Origin: JBBTDV01 sp038042605
Lineage (GTDB): Bacteria; Bdellovibrionota; UBA1018
Reading direction: 5' to 3'
NCBI GenBank assembly: GCA_964358645.1
Contig: CAYHPW010000005.1
Location: forward strand, 23,945-87,944
Length of the DNA: 64,000 bases
In this document: piece after piece, positions 24,529 through 34,313 of the stretch
Numbering within the stretch: position 1 is the first letter of the stretch
How the letters are laid out: each line of letters starts with the position of its first letter
Position numbers and translations under genes: made by a program
Notes under the pieces: generated by a model
What the model was told of the DNA's origin: nothing
The model's database searches: none
The model's input: only the letters and a program-made list of their open reading frames with translations

Positions 24529-27500
24529 ATGCCAAGGCGACAAGACATCCGGAAAGTATTATTAATCGGCAGTGGCCCGATAGTCATCGGTCAGGCATGT
24601 GAATTTGATTACTCAGGAACACAAGCCCTAAAGGCCCTGAAGGAAGAAAACTTTGAAGTAATTCTCATAAATTCAAACCCAGCCACTATCATGACCGATC
24701 CGGATTTATCAGATCGTGTTTATATGGAACCACTTACTCCTGAGTTTGTAGAACGTATTATAATAAGTGAGAAACCTGATGCGTTGCTGCCCACTATGGG
24801 CGGTCAGACTGCCCTCAATATAGCAATGGAACTTCACCAATCTGGGGTGTTGGATAGGCATGGCGTTAAAATGCTAGGCGCGACGCCGGATTCAATTCAG
24901 AAGTCAGAAAATCGAGAAACTTTCAAAGCGGTCATGGCTTCAATCGGAGTGGAGTGCGCCAAAAGTGAGATCGCGAGAACCATTGACGATGGTCATAGAA
25001 TACTCAAAGAACTCGGATTGCCGCTTATTCTACGCCCGTCCTTCACCTTGGGTGGAGAAGGCGGAGGATTAGCGACAACAGAAAATGAATTCATTGCAAA
25101 GCTTGAACGCGCTCTATTTCTGTCACCGACTCGAGAGGTTTTGCTGGAGGAAAGCCTTCTGGGCTGGAAAGAATTTGAACTAGAGGTGGTACGTGACCGG
25201 AAGGACAATGTCATAATCGTATGTTCAATAGAAAATTTGGATCCAATGGGTGTGCATACCGGAGACAGCATAACGGTTGCCCCGGCCCAAACACTTACTG
25301 ACCGCGAATATCAAAACCTTAGAAATCAGTCCATACGCATCATCCGTGCTATTGGTGTGGAAACCGGTGGCTCTAATATACAATTCGCCGTCAATCCGCA
25401 AAACGGACGGGTGATTGTCATCGAAATGAACCCGAGGGTATCACGCTCAAGCGCTCTGGCATCTAAAGCGACAGGTTTTCCGATCGCTCGCGTGGCCACA
25501 AAGCTTGCCGTCGGGTACAGCCTAGATGAGCTTACCAACGATATTACCGGCACGACCCCGTGCAGTTTTGAACCAAGCATAGACTATGTCGTTACAAAAA
25601 TACCAAGATTTGATTTTGAGAAATTCAGGCCAACACAACCGATCCTGACGACCCAAATGAAGTCCGTCGGGGAGGTAATGGCCATCGGACATACTTTCGA
25701 GGAATCTCTTGGAAAAGCATTGGCCAGCCTGGAAACCGATGCCACTTGGCTAGTACCTCTGGAACGACATAATAATGTCCCACAGTGGGATCTTATTGAA
25801 TACCCACACCCGAAACGGCTTTGGGCAATCGCCGACGCCTTGAGGCTAAATATTGATAGCAGTGAAATTGCCGCTAGGTCTCATATCGATAAATGGTTCA
25901 TTGATCGCATCAAGTTAATGTTGGATTGCGAAAAAATACTATTATCCCGGGAGTGGCCTTTGGAGCCTGCTGAACTAAGAAGAATAAAATCTTTAGGGTG
26001 GACGGATAAAGCCATAGCCGGTTTGTTGTTAAAACAGGAAGAAGAAATCCGTACACAGCGTGAGTTGTCTGATGTCCACGCGGGATACCACTGTGTTGAC
26101 ACCTGCGCTGCAGAATTTGAAGCAAAGACACCTTATCTTTACAGTAGCTACACAGGCGAAGACGAATCAAGACCGTCCTCGGCTCAAAAGGTAATGATAC
26201 TTGGGGGTGGACCGAACCGTATAGGACAGGGGATAGAGTTTGATTATTGTTGTGTTCACGCGGCCATGGAATTGCGCAAGTTGGGGATAGAAACGATCAT
26301 GGTCAACTCGAACCCGGAAACCGTGAGCACTGACTTTGACATTTCAGACAGGTTGTATTTCGAGCCGCTCACTCCCGAACATGTCCTCAACATCGCAAAA
26401 ACGGAGCGCCCACTGGGTGTGATAGTCCAATTTGGCGGCCAAACCCCCCTTAAGATAGCCAAAGCGCTGGAATGTGGGGGTATGAGAATTTTAGGTACCT
26501 CGGTGTCCAGCATAGATTTAGCGGAAGACAGAGAAAAATTCGATGAACTAGTCAAGGATCTAAAACCACTGAACCTCAAGCAACCAGAATCTGCAATTGC
26601 AAGAACAGCAGAGGAAGCAATGGAATGTGCAAAGCATTTGGGTTATCCGGTTCTTGTCAGACCTTCGTACGTTCTTGGTGGCAAAGGAATGCGCATAGTT
26701 CGCAATGATATAGACATGAATCAATGGATTCATGAGGCTATACATGTAAGTGATACACACCCAGTGCTCATTGATAGCTTTCTTGATCGCGCCACGGAAG
26801 TTGATGTCGATGCAATCAGTGACGGCCATGACACTTTTATTGGCGGACTTATGGAGCACATCGAGGAGGCCGGCATCCATTCCGGTGACAGCGCCTGTAG
26901 TCTACCGCCAGTCACGTTGTCTGTCGCTGTTTGTGACAGGATCCGTACCTTTACCCGCGAGCTCGCGAAACGGTTGAAAGTTATAGGATTAATGAATGTA
27001 CAGTTCGCGGTTCAGGGGGATGATATTTTCCTGCTTGAGGTGAATCCTAGAGCATCACGCACTGTTCCGTTCGTCAGCAAGGCGATAGGCAAGCCACTGG
27101 CGAGAATTGCGATTAAAGTGATGCTTGGGAAATCACTTCACGATCTCGGGATACGTGAAGATCTGGACACGAAACTGACGACATTCAACGTAAAAGCGCC
27201 AGTTTTTCCTTTCAGTAAATTTCCAGGCGTTGACGTTTTACTCGGACCTGAAATGAAATCGACAGGGGAAGTCATGGGTAGAGGCCGCTCCTTTGCTGAA
27301 GCTTATGCAAAGGCTATGTTGGCGGCAGGATCGCCGCTCCCACAATCCGGCACCGTTTTTCTTTCAATAAGGAACGAGGATAAGGCTGAGATTCTGCCAA
27401 TAGCAAAACGCCTTAAGGACATGGGGTTTAACCTTTGCGCGACCTCAGGAACCGCGGACTTTCTAAACAACCATGATTTAGGCTCTTCCAGAATCAACAA

Positions 27501-27738
27501 AGTTAAAGAAGGGTCCCCGCACTGTGTGGAATCAATTAAGGAAGGTAAATTCGCAATCGTTATAAATACAGTATCCGATGAGCAAGCGGTTAAGGATAGT
27601 TTCTCGATAAGGAGAGCCGCACTGGAAAGAAAAATACCATACAGCACTGTTGTATCCGCCGCTAGAGCCATGATAGAAGCTATACACTTCCGACGCGATG
27701 GCCCGCTCGAGATATTGCCGCTACAAAAGGAAGGTTAA
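24529..27738 (+). CDS. carB: Carbamoyl-phosphate synthase large subunit
   Basis: 1069 residues, full length. Two homologous ATP-grasp halves: the first with KVLLIGSGPIVIGQACEFDYSG (8-29 region), RPSFTLGGEGGG and EMNPRVSRSSALASKATG; the second with ILGGGPNRIGQGIEFDYC, RPSYVLGGKGM and EVNPRASRTVPFVSKA. The C-terminal MGS-like allosteric domain (about 930-1069) contains GFNLCATSGTADFL. It forms carbamoyl phosphate from bicarbonate, ammonia (from CarA) and two ATP for pyrimidine and arginine synthesis. CarA is not in the window. GAGG lies before the ATG. Confidence 0.97.
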   Translation: MPRRQDIRKVLLIGSGPIVIGQACEFDYSGTQALKALKEENFEVILINSNPATIMTDPDLSDRVYMEPLTPEFVERIIISEKPDALLPTMGGQTALNIAMELHQSGVLDRHGVKMLGATPDSIQKSENRETFKAVMASIGVECAKSEIARTIDDGHRILKELGLPLILRPSFTLGGEGGGLATTENEFIAKLERALFLSPTREVLLEESLLGWKEFELEVVRDRKDNVIIVCSIENLDPMGVHTGDSITVAPAQTLTDREYQNLRNQSIRIIRAIGVETGGSNIQFAVNPQNGRVIVIEMNPRVSRSSALASKATGFPIARVATKLAVGYSLDELTNDITGTTPCSFEPSIDYVVTKIPRFDFEKFRPTQPILTTQMKSVGEVMAIGHTFEESLGKALASLETDATWLVPLERHNNVPQWDLIEYPHPKRLWAIADALRLNIDSSEIAARSHIDKWFIDRIKLMLDCEKILLSREWPLEPAELRRIKSLGWTDKAIAGLLLKQEEEIRTQRELSDVHAGYHCVDTCAAEFEAKTPYLYSSYTGEDESRPSSAQKVMILGGGPNRIGQGIEFDYCCVHAAMELRKLGIETIMVNSNPETVSTDFDISDRLYFEPLTPEHVLNIAKTERPLGVIVQFGGQTPLKIAKALECGGMRILGTSVSSIDLAEDREKFDELVKDLKPLNLKQPESAIARTAEEAMECAKHLGYPVLVRPSYVLGGKGMRIVRNDIDMNQWIHEAIHVSDTHPVLIDSFLDRATEVDVDAISDGHDTFIGGLMEHIEEAGIHSGDSACSLPPVTLSVAVCDRIRTFTRELAKRLKVIGLMNVQFAVQGDDIFLLEVNPRASRTVPFVSKAIGKPLARIAIKVMLGKSLHDLGIREDLDTKLTTFNVKAPVFPFSKFPGVDVLLGPEMKSTGEVMGRGRSFAEAYAKAMLAAGSPLPQSGTVFLSIRNEDKAEILPIAKRLKDMGFNLCATSGTADFLNNHDLGSSRINKVKEGSPHCVESIKEGKFAIVINTVSDEQAVKDSFSIRRAALERKIPYSTVVSAARAMIEAIHFRRDGPLEILPLQKEG

Positions 27739-27739
27739 A

Positions 27740-28036
27740 ATGTCAAATCTCAAAAACGGTAACTGCTGGAATTGTAAAACCGAACTGTCCGAACTCGAGT
27801 ATGGGAGAGGTGACACCTGTAGAAAATGTGGAAGAGACACAAAAACCTGCAAAGGATGCAAGTTTTTCTACCCTTCATTCAATAACGAATGCCGTGAATC
27901 ACAGGCCGAAAGGGTTCTTGACAAAGAACGCTCGAATTTTTGTGATTATTTCCAGCCAAGATCATCAACCTCCACCAGTGGTCCATCCGCCGAATCTATA
28001 AAATCTGCCGCCGAAAGTCTTTTCAAGAAAAACTAA
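27740..28036 (+). CDS. Small cysteine-rich zinc-binding-type protein
   Basis: 98 residues from ATG 27740 (AAGGAAGG 7 bases upstream, one base after the carB stop). There are nine cysteines, most in CxxC pairs: CWNC, CRKC and CKGC, then NEC and FCDYF. They probably coordinate one or two zinc ions. The C-terminal 30 residues are Ser/Lys-rich and likely flexible. Known small proteins of this look are unassigned. It lies between carB and greA in a translation- and transcription-related stretch. Confidence 0.75.
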   Translation: MSNLKNGNCWNCKTELSELEYGRGDTCRKCGRDTKTCKGCKFFYPSFNNECRESQAERVLDKERSNFCDYFQPRSSTSTSGPSAESIKSAAESLFKKN

Positions 28037-28100
28037 GATTACAACTAATGATCCCGCACCATTCTTGCATTCCAAATTAATTATGTTAGCAGTGTTAGCT

Positions 28101-28592
28101 ATGGCTGAAGGAAAATTTTCTGATAAAATACCGATGACCGTTAATGGCAAGAGGCTGCTGGATGAAGAACTCAAACAGCTGATGTCAGTTGAGCGACCGA
28201 GCGTGATAAAAGCTATCGAGACCGCTCGTGGACATGGTGACCTATCAGAAAATGCTGACTATTCAGCTGCAAAAGAACGGCAAAGCTTTATCGAGGGCCG
28301 CATACAAGAATTGAACGGCAAGCTCGCAAGAGCGCAGATTATCAACCCATCATCCATAAAATCTAACAATGTCGTTTTTGGAGCCACAGTACATCTTGAA
28401 GAGCAAGATACTGGCAAGCAAACTGTTTATCAAATCGTAGGGGTCGATGAGGCGAACATAAAAAACGGCAAGATCGGTATCACATCACCGATCGCAAGAG
28501 CTCTCATAGGCAAAACTTCCGGAGACGAAGTGGTGGTCAATGCTCCCAAGGGACAGATTCGATACGACATCATCAAAATATCGTACGAATAG
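28101..28592 (+). CDS. greA: Transcription elongation factor GreA
   Basis: 163 residues from ATG 28101 (frame open from 28065). The N-terminal coiled coil KIPMTVNGKRLLDEEL to RGHGDLSENADYSAAKERQ contains the acidic tip and the GDLSEN signature; the C-terminal FKBP-like part has VVFGATVHLEE, YQIVGVDEA, SPIARALIGKTSGDEV. It binds the RNA polymerase secondary channel and promotes cleavage of backtracked RNA. Its last 53 bases overlap the recG start. Confidence 0.93.
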   Translation: MAEGKFSDKIPMTVNGKRLLDEELKQLMSVERPSVIKAIETARGHGDLSENADYSAAKERQSFIEGRIQELNGKLARAQIINPSSIKSNNVVFGATVHLEEQDTGKQTVYQIVGVDEANIKNGKIGITSPIARALIGKTSGDEVVVNAPKGQIRYDIIKISYE

Positions 28593-30747
28593 CGGTTCAG
28601 GTACAAAGACCTCTGTTCAATACGTAAAAGGTGTCGGACCTTACATAGGAGGGATACTGCGTAACCGCGGGATCAATACCGTACGGGATCTCTTGTTTTT
28701 TTTTCCAAGAGCCTACGAGGATAGGAGCAAGTTTTTCCGTATTAATGAACTTGAAGTAAATAATAAAGCGACAATTGCAGCTCAGGTTCTCTCAATAAGA
28801 CGCATACCAGCAAGACAACCTGGCCGGTATTTTCTTGATGTACGTTGCGGAGATACAAGTGGCTCAATAACGCTCAAATGGTTCAATGTTCCCAGGGGCC
28901 TTGAATGCAGGTTAAAACTAGGAAGTCAGATAATCGCAACGGGGACGGTGAAATCATACATGGGGCGGCCAGAAATGGCGCATCCTGAACTATCTTCTGG
29001 ATTAATCGATCCAGAACAGCCGAATGTTGGCCGGGTAGTCCCGGTTTATACTGAGATCGACGGGATCCCAAGCCGCACCATCAGAAAAATACTGTGGGAA
29101 GCTTTACGTAAATATGCCTCAGAGCTTGAAGACGATATCCCAGTTGATTATATACAGGCGCACAGATTGCCGCCTATTTCTGAATCTGTAAAAAAAATAC
29201 ACTTTCCAGATGAAAATGGCCAAGATGCCATCAATGCTCTTGTCAATTTCAATACACCTTTTCATCACAGGCTTATTTACGAGGAATTCTTTAAATTTGA
29301 ATATTTAATTTTGCGCCAACGCCTTCGCATAGAAAAAGAGCATTCAACTGCGTTTGAAATTTTAAAATCACGCCAATCAGCTCTAGAAGCAGAAAATGGC
29401 CTGCCATTTATGCTAACAGAAGGGCAACGAAAAACCGTCACCGAAATTTTATCCGATATTTCACTTCCGCATCCAATGAATAGACTAGTCCAAGGCGATG
29501 TGGGGTGCGGTAAAACGGCGGTTGCATTTATTGCAACAGGTTGTGTGCTTTCGGCCGGAGGCCAAGCCACACTGATGGCCCCCACCGAGATACTGGCCGA
29601 ACAGCATTATAAAAATGCATTGGAATTTTTCAGCAAAACTTTATCGTTTTCCGTTGAACTGCTGACCGGCAAGACATCTCAAAGTGAGCGCTCACGAATT
29701 CAGAGCAGCCTTGCACGTGGAGTACCCATGCTTCTTATTGGCACGCACGCCCTTCTCGAAGATGTGGTTGTTTTCCAAAAACTGGACTTGGTCATAATTG
29801 ATGAACAACATCGTTTTGGCGTGGAACAACGCAGGAAGCTACGTCAAAAAGGCGGAAGACTGGACACGGTTTCCAGCCGCATGTTTTATCCTCACACTCT
29901 TGTAATTAGCGCGACTCCAATACCGCGTACATTGGCTTTAACGGTGTATGGAGACCTATCCGTCAGCAGCATACATGAATTGCCAGCCGGCCGTCCGCCG
30001 ATCACAACCATGGTGGCTTCAAACAGAGCTGAAAAAATACAGGCTTACAATAAGATTAGAGAGGAGCTTGTTGCTGGCCACCAGGCATATTTCATTTACC
30101 CGCTTATAACTGACAGCGACGTGGATGGCTTTAAACAACTAAAATCCGTCATGGCTGAAGCAAAAAGGCTGGAAGAGGATGTTTTTCAGGAATTCAAAGT
30201 AGGCCTTTTGCACGGACAACTCAAACCAGATCAGAAATCCAGCATTATGGAAGATTTTAAACACAAACTAATTCATATCCTGGTTTCAACCACGGTTGTA
30301 GAAGTTGGAGTTGATATTCCAAATGCAACAGTAATAGTTATAGAAAACGCTGAGCGATTCGGTCTTTCACAATTACACCAGCTAAGGGGACGCGTCGGTC
30401 GTGGAATCCTGCAGTCATATTGTTTTCTTTTTGCCGACAGCACAACTGGTGAAGTGGCTGCGCATCGGCTTGGAGTCCTGGAAAAAATAGCAGACGGCTT
30501 TGAAATCGCTGAAGCCGATCTAAAAATAAGGGGGCCTGGTGAATTTCTCGGCACGAAACAATCCGGAGATTGGCCGTTTAAAATAGCGGATCTGGTTCGT
30601 GATCGTGAATGGCTGATTAAAGCGAGGAACGATGCTTTAAAAGTTCTTAAAGATGACGAAGAATTACAAAAAGTCGAACACTACAATCTCAGGCGCTATT
30701 ATCAAAACGATGGCGCCCTACATTTGGATAGATTTAAAACGTCTTAA
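28540..30747 (+). CDS. recG: ATP-dependent DNA helicase RecG
   Basis: 735 residues. The wedge domain has VQYVKGVGPYIGGIL near the start. Helicase motifs are QGDVGCGKTAVAF (Walker A), MAPTEILAEQH, DEQHRFGVEQR, VISATPIPRTL, STTVVEVGVDIPNA and QLRGRVGRG. It regresses stalled replication forks and processes D-loops and R-loops. The only in-frame ATG is 28540, inside greA, so translation is coupled. About 40 residues longer than E. coli RecG, mostly N-terminal. Confidence 0.95.
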   Translation: MLPRDRFDTTSSKYRTNSGSGTKTSVQYVKGVGPYIGGILRNRGINTVRDLLFFFPRAYEDRSKFFRINELEVNNKATIAAQVLSIRRIPARQPGRYFLDVRCGDTSGSITLKWFNVPRGLECRLKLGSQIIATGTVKSYMGRPEMAHPELSSGLIDPEQPNVGRVVPVYTEIDGIPSRTIRKILWEALRKYASELEDDIPVDYIQAHRLPPISESVKKIHFPDENGQDAINALVNFNTPFHHRLIYEEFFKFEYLILRQRLRIEKEHSTAFEILKSRQSALEAENGLPFMLTEGQRKTVTEILSDISLPHPMNRLVQGDVGCGKTAVAFIATGCVLSAGGQATLMAPTEILAEQHYKNALEFFSKTLSFSVELLTGKTSQSERSRIQSSLARGVPMLLIGTHALLEDVVVFQKLDLVIIDEQHRFGVEQRRKLRQKGGRLDTVSSRMFYPHTLVISATPIPRTLALTVYGDLSVSSIHELPAGRPPITTMVASNRAEKIQAYNKIREELVAGHQAYFIYPLITDSDVDGFKQLKSVMAEAKRLEEDVFQEFKVGLLHGQLKPDQKSSIMEDFKHKLIHILVSTTVVEVGVDIPNATVIVIENAERFGLSQLHQLRGRVGRGILQSYCFLFADSTTGEVAAHRLGVLEKIADGFEIAEADLKIRGPGEFLGTKQSGDWPFKIADLVRDREWLIKARNDALKVLKDDEELQKVEHYNLRRYYQNDGALHLDRFKTS

Positions 30748-30835
30748 TATTATTTAACAATATATCATTTTAGTTTAGTAAGGCCGCTACTAGATGTAAA
30801 ATAATATCAATAATTTTAGTATGTTAGGTATCCTG

Positions 30836-30866
30836 CAAATAAGTTACGGTGCAAGCGACTTATTTG
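30836..30866. promoter_or_regulatory. Palindromic operator candidate before the XRE gene
   Basis: A perfect 9-bp inverted repeat CAAATAAGT (30836-30844) and ACTTATTTG (30858-30866) with a 13-base spacer, 34 bases before the XRE start. Such repeats are common self-regulation sites for HTH regulators. It is not followed by a T-run, so termination is unlikely. Confidence 0.4.
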
Positions 30867-30900
30867 ACCCTCTTAATGCTTAGCGTTATGATTAATAAAT

Positions 30901-31344
30901 ATGGTTGGATCATTGAAGCGCCCCAGAGTGGTTGGGCGTTTCATAAGAGAGCGACGAGAAAACTTGGGTCTTTCGCAGAAAGCCTTAGGATTGCTTTTCA
31001 CCCCAGCCGTTACGACACAGTTTATTTCAAATATTGAGCGGGGCGTGACGCCACTGCCTCCCGTCCATGTCACAACGTTAAGCAAGGCATTGCAGGTCAG
31101 TGGAGCTGAACTCTTGGCCATGCTTGAACGCGAATATTCAGTAAGATTATCAAATCAGATGGGATTGGCAGAGGATAACAAATGCAGTGCTATTTATTGT
31201 GCGGATGAAATATCCATCGGTATACATCGTGTCGACTATGAATTCATGAACATGGTTTACAAAGCCTACAAAGATGCCGACACGGACACGAAACAGATGT
31301 TCGCAGCGACATGCGAAAACATCTTTAGAATTTCTAAAAAATAG
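30901..31344 (+). CDS. XRE-family HTH transcriptional regulator
   Basis: 147 residues. A lambda-repressor-like HTH lies at about 10-66: IRERRENLGLSQKALGLLF, QFISNIERGVTPLPP, then a conserved helix LSKALQVSGAELLAM. The C-terminal 70 residues are unrecognised and probably mediate dimerisation. No Shine-Dalgarno sequence. It lies 34 bases before the alpha/beta hydrolase in the same direction and may control it and itself through the palindrome at 30836. Confidence 0.85.
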   Translation: MVGSLKRPRVVGRFIRERRENLGLSQKALGLLFTPAVTTQFISNIERGVTPLPPVHVTTLSKALQVSGAELLAMLEREYSVRLSNQMGLAEDNKCSAIYCADEISIGIHRVDYEFMNMVYKAYKDADTDTKQMFAATCENIFRISKK

Positions 31345-31378
31345 CCTAGTGTAAGCTGATAAAGTATCATTTTTTGTT

Positions 31379-32359
31379 ATGACCACAGATCTACCAAAGA
31401 AACCACGGCCATCCGGTTTCCGGAAAAAAAGTGCGAATCCAGACAGCTCATCCGTGCGCCACGGCTATGTAAAAAGTTTTGATAATACTAAACTCTTCTT
31501 TAGTATTGAGGGCAAAGGCAAACCAATTGTATTTTGCTATGGATTGGTTTGCTCGAGCCTCCATTGGACGTACCAGATAGATTATTTTAAACGCTCCCAC
31601 AAAGCCGTTTGGTTTGATTACAGGGGGCATAACAACTCAGAAACACCTGTTGATCTGAAAAGCCTGACATTAGAAAATTTAGCACGCGATTTGGGTTCCG
31701 TTCTCGATGAGTTAAAAATTGATAACGCTGTTTTGCTTGGTCACAGCATGGGAGTCAATGTGGTGTTAGACTTTTACAAGAAAAATCCAAAACGCGTAGC
31801 CGGGTTGATTCTGGCAAACGGAACAGCGCAAAGACCGCTCGAAACTATTCTCAGGCACAATGCGCTCCAAAGTTTATTCAAAGGCCTGCGAAGGGCATAT
31901 GAAACAGCACCGGACTTGGTCACCATTCTTTGGAGAATGCAGAGAAATGCTCCATTTACACGAACACTGATAAAAATACTTGGTTTTAACCCACATCTGG
32001 CCGCCCCGGAAGATGTTAATCTGTATCTTAAGGAAGTATCCGAGATGGATCCGGCGATATTTCTAAATTTAATTGAAAATTATGACAACTACGATGCCAC
32101 ATCATGGTTACATACGATCAAATGCCCGACTTTAGTCATCGCTGGTCGCAGTGACAAGATCATTCCACTGGAACAGCAGGAGTTGCTCCATCAGCTGATA
32201 CCAAACAGCCAGCTTGAAGTGGTGTTCCACGGCAGTCATTGTCCTCAGATGGATCTTCCTGACCAGGTAAATCTCAGAATAGAAAAATTTCTAAGCAGCA
32301 TTAACTACGGCTTAAGCGCCAATCCGACCATGGAAACCGCCAGTCTATCCACTGTGTAG
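31379..32359 (+). CDS. Alpha/beta hydrolase
   Basis: 326 residues. Core strand-turn IVFCYGLVCSSLHW (oxyanion region), nucleophile elbow LLGHSMGVN (Ser about 124), acid AGRSDKIIP (Asp about 262) and base FHGSHCPQ (His about 290), so a complete Ser-Asp-His triad. It resembles cytosolic proline iminopeptidase, haloperoxidase or esterase relatives. Substrate unknown. The last 59 bases overlap the 3' end of the convergent Fe-S gene. The ATG has no evident Shine-Dalgarno. Confidence 0.88.
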   Translation: MTTDLPKKPRPSGFRKKSANPDSSSVRHGYVKSFDNTKLFFSIEGKGKPIVFCYGLVCSSLHWTYQIDYFKRSHKAVWFDYRGHNNSETPVDLKSLTLENLARDLGSVLDELKIDNAVLLGHSMGVNVVLDFYKKNPKRVAGLILANGTAQRPLETILRHNALQSLFKGLRRAYETAPDLVTILWRMQRNAPFTRTLIKILGFNPHLAAPEDVNLYLKEVSEMDPAIFLNLIENYDNYDATSWLHTIKCPTLVIAGRSDKIIPLEQQELLHQLIPNSQLEVVFHGSHCPQMDLPDQVNLRIEKFLSSINYGLSANPTMETASLSTV

Positions 32360-34313
32360 CATCAATGCCCTGATCAACCAACAATCTCCTGAGTGCGTCC
32401 ATACAGATCTGGCCGTGGCATTTTCCCTCTCCAATATGAGTCAAAGAAATCACTCCTTCCACTGACTGTAGCTTGCCTTGCTTTAACTTTGACAACACCT
32501 CTTGGCGCGAAATCTCTAGACACTGGCATATTACATCATCATTCCCTCCGTGCACGTTCATGTGTCCTCCAGCATGCGTACGGGAGATTTGTCGCGGTAG
32601 TGACAATTTCATATTCATGCCGCGCCTAATGTTAGTTTGGCATGCGTTGGTTTTTATTCCATCGACATGAACTTCGCATAACCCGCAACTTCCATCACCA
32701 CAACCCAGCATATCAGTCTTGCGACTTTGGCCAACTTCGTACAAAGCAGTCGAAACCGGTATACGTTCACGGACCAGTCTTTTTTCACCGTTAATAGTAA
32801 CTTCAACTTTTCGCTCAACGGCTTGAGAAAAATCGCTGACAGTAGAAAGATAAGCCTGTTCAACAAGCTGGCGATGTTTTTTTATGCCACGAGCTTCCCA
32901 CAGAATGTGCGTAGGAATGTCTAAGTAAATTATTTTTTTCTCCATTACTTCAATATCTGATGAATCATCAATTTTAACAGCCTTAACCGCATTAATGCGC
33001 CCAGAACCAAGAGTTTCGCCCCTGCGGTTCAACATGATTCTAGAATCACCAATGGCAAAAGGTTGCGGCCCATCTACGTAAGGTAGCGCTAAAGACGACA
33101 TAGAACGATCATCAGATTCCTTAAGCATCACTATTGCCGAACTTGGGCAAGACACAACACACACACCGCAGCCAGTACACTTGGATTCATTTAAAGCCAC
33201 TCTGTAACCAATTGCAGACTCAGGACAGACCTCATGGCATATGGAACAAGGTATGTCCTCAAAACATTCAATGGATGCAATCATTCGATGCTTTTGCGCA
33301 TTTTTGGGTACCCCAGTAAAAAGGCGCATGTGCTTCATATCTTCGGAAGCTATCCATTTACCCTGGTATACGGGTGTAAAGGGATTTTCCAAATGCCTTA
33401 CGTGTCGCTTTAAGCGGCTCCGCGCTCGCCTATTTAGCCGTTCTATCTCATCACGTTGAATCCCAAGCTCCTCTACTAGAAGCCGTGAGATCTTTGACCC
33501 GAGCATCCTTCCACGCTCTTCCTCCAATACCCATCCCTCAACATCATCTTCACGCCTCTGCTTTGCAGTTTGCTCCAATTCGAATAATAAAGAACCAGGA
33601 GGATATGCTCGGACTCCTGTTATTTCCAGAAACGGTCCAGCAGATACGACCTTGCCAACTTCGAATGTGATTTCGCTCGATGTGATTGCATCAATAACCT
33701 TTAACTCCCACACAACTGGACTTTTTTGCGTAAGGCTGCTTGGCGTGCCTTCGATTATTTTTCCTTCGGCTGTTTCGAAACGGCGGCGCTCCACTTCCCA
33801 GCCTGCGAAGCGTTTTGCTCCCCATTGTGCGTAAGTTTCAATACAATACACTGCACTAACCAAACCGGATTCCAACAGAAAACTTCCAAATCTCAACCCC
33901 CTGTTGCCTGTGCCAAGAATAGCTGTTGCAGGGTTCCAAAAAAAACTTGCCATGCTTTCCCTATCTTTTGCAAAATTCTCCGCTGTAGGAATGGGCAAAA
34001 GCCCCTCAGAGTACCAACCCGCGAATGGATTAGGCAAAAAAGAAGGCATGCAAATACGCACTACCGATCTCGCATAAATCCTATGAATTCTGCGCTGCGG
34101 ATCTTCTACCAAGACAAGGGCACCCGTTGCCGGAAGAGCTATCACCCCCCTGACAATTAACTGGCTACCACCGAACATACCCACATCAAGCCCGGCTTTG
34201 GTGCATATACTGGCAAGAGTGCGTGCTCCGACAGAAGGCCATATCGGATCATTAACGCGCGGACCAGCTACGATCGCAAGATCAAGCTTTCCTTCCCTGA
34301 CATAAATTCCCAA
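32301..34313 (-). CDS. Multi-cluster Fe-S electron-transfer protein (sarcosine-oxidase-alpha/HcnB-like)
   Basis: 670 residues. An N-terminal part (1-245) aligns in pattern with the flavoprotein half of sarcosine oxidase alpha or HcnB-type dehydrogenases, but the expected GxGxxG nucleotide loop is not visible (DLAIVAGPRVNDPIWP). Then come two 4Fe-4S motifs (C356, C359, C363; C379, C382, C385, C389), a plant-type 2Fe-2S motif (C538, C543, C546, C558; CGDGSCGLC), and a BFD-like 2Fe-2S site (C596, C598, C632, C637). Such proteins pass electrons from an amine or similar substrate. Last gene of its operon; a single base-pair gap separates it from the FAD partner. Confidence 0.8.
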   Translation of the reverse strand: MGIYVREGKLDLAIVAGPRVNDPIWPSVGARTLASICTKAGLDVGMFGGSQLIVRGVIALPATGALVLVEDPQRRIHRIYARSVVRICMPSFLPNPFAGWYSEGLLPIPTAENFAKDRESMASFFWNPATAILGTGNRGLRFGSFLLESGLVSAVYCIETYAQWGAKRFAGWEVERRRFETAEGKIIEGTPSSLTQKSPVVWELKVIDAITSSEITFEVGKVVSAGPFLEITGVRAYPPGSLLFELEQTAKQRREDDVEGWVLEEERGRMLGSKISRLLVEELGIQRDEIERLNRRARSRLKRHVRHLENPFTPVYQGKWIASEDMKHMRLFTGVPKNAQKHRMIASIECFEDIPCSICHEVCPESAIGYRVALNESKCTGCGVCVVSCPSSAIVMLKESDDRSMSSLALPYVDGPQPFAIGDSRIMLNRRGETLGSGRINAVKAVKIDDSSDIEVMEKKIIYLDIPTHILWEARGIKKHRQLVEQAYLSTVSDFSQAVERKVEVTINGEKRLVRERIPVSTALYEVGQSRKTDMLGCGDGSCGLCEVHVDGIKTNACQTNIRRGMNMKLSLPRQISRTHAGGHMNVHGGNDDVICQCLEISRQEVLSKLKQGKLQSVEGVISLTHIGEGKCHGQICMDALRRLLVDQGIDATQWIDWRFPWSDWRLSRS

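Noticed and set aside
30747..30807. Inverted repeat ATATTATTT / AAATAATAT after recG
   Set aside because: Very AT-rich and 43 bases apart; no T-run and easily due to chance.
33726..34160. Plus-strand open frame inside the Fe-S gene
   Set aside because: It lies entirely opposite well-supported coding sequence and has Cys/Arg/His composition typical of antisense reading.
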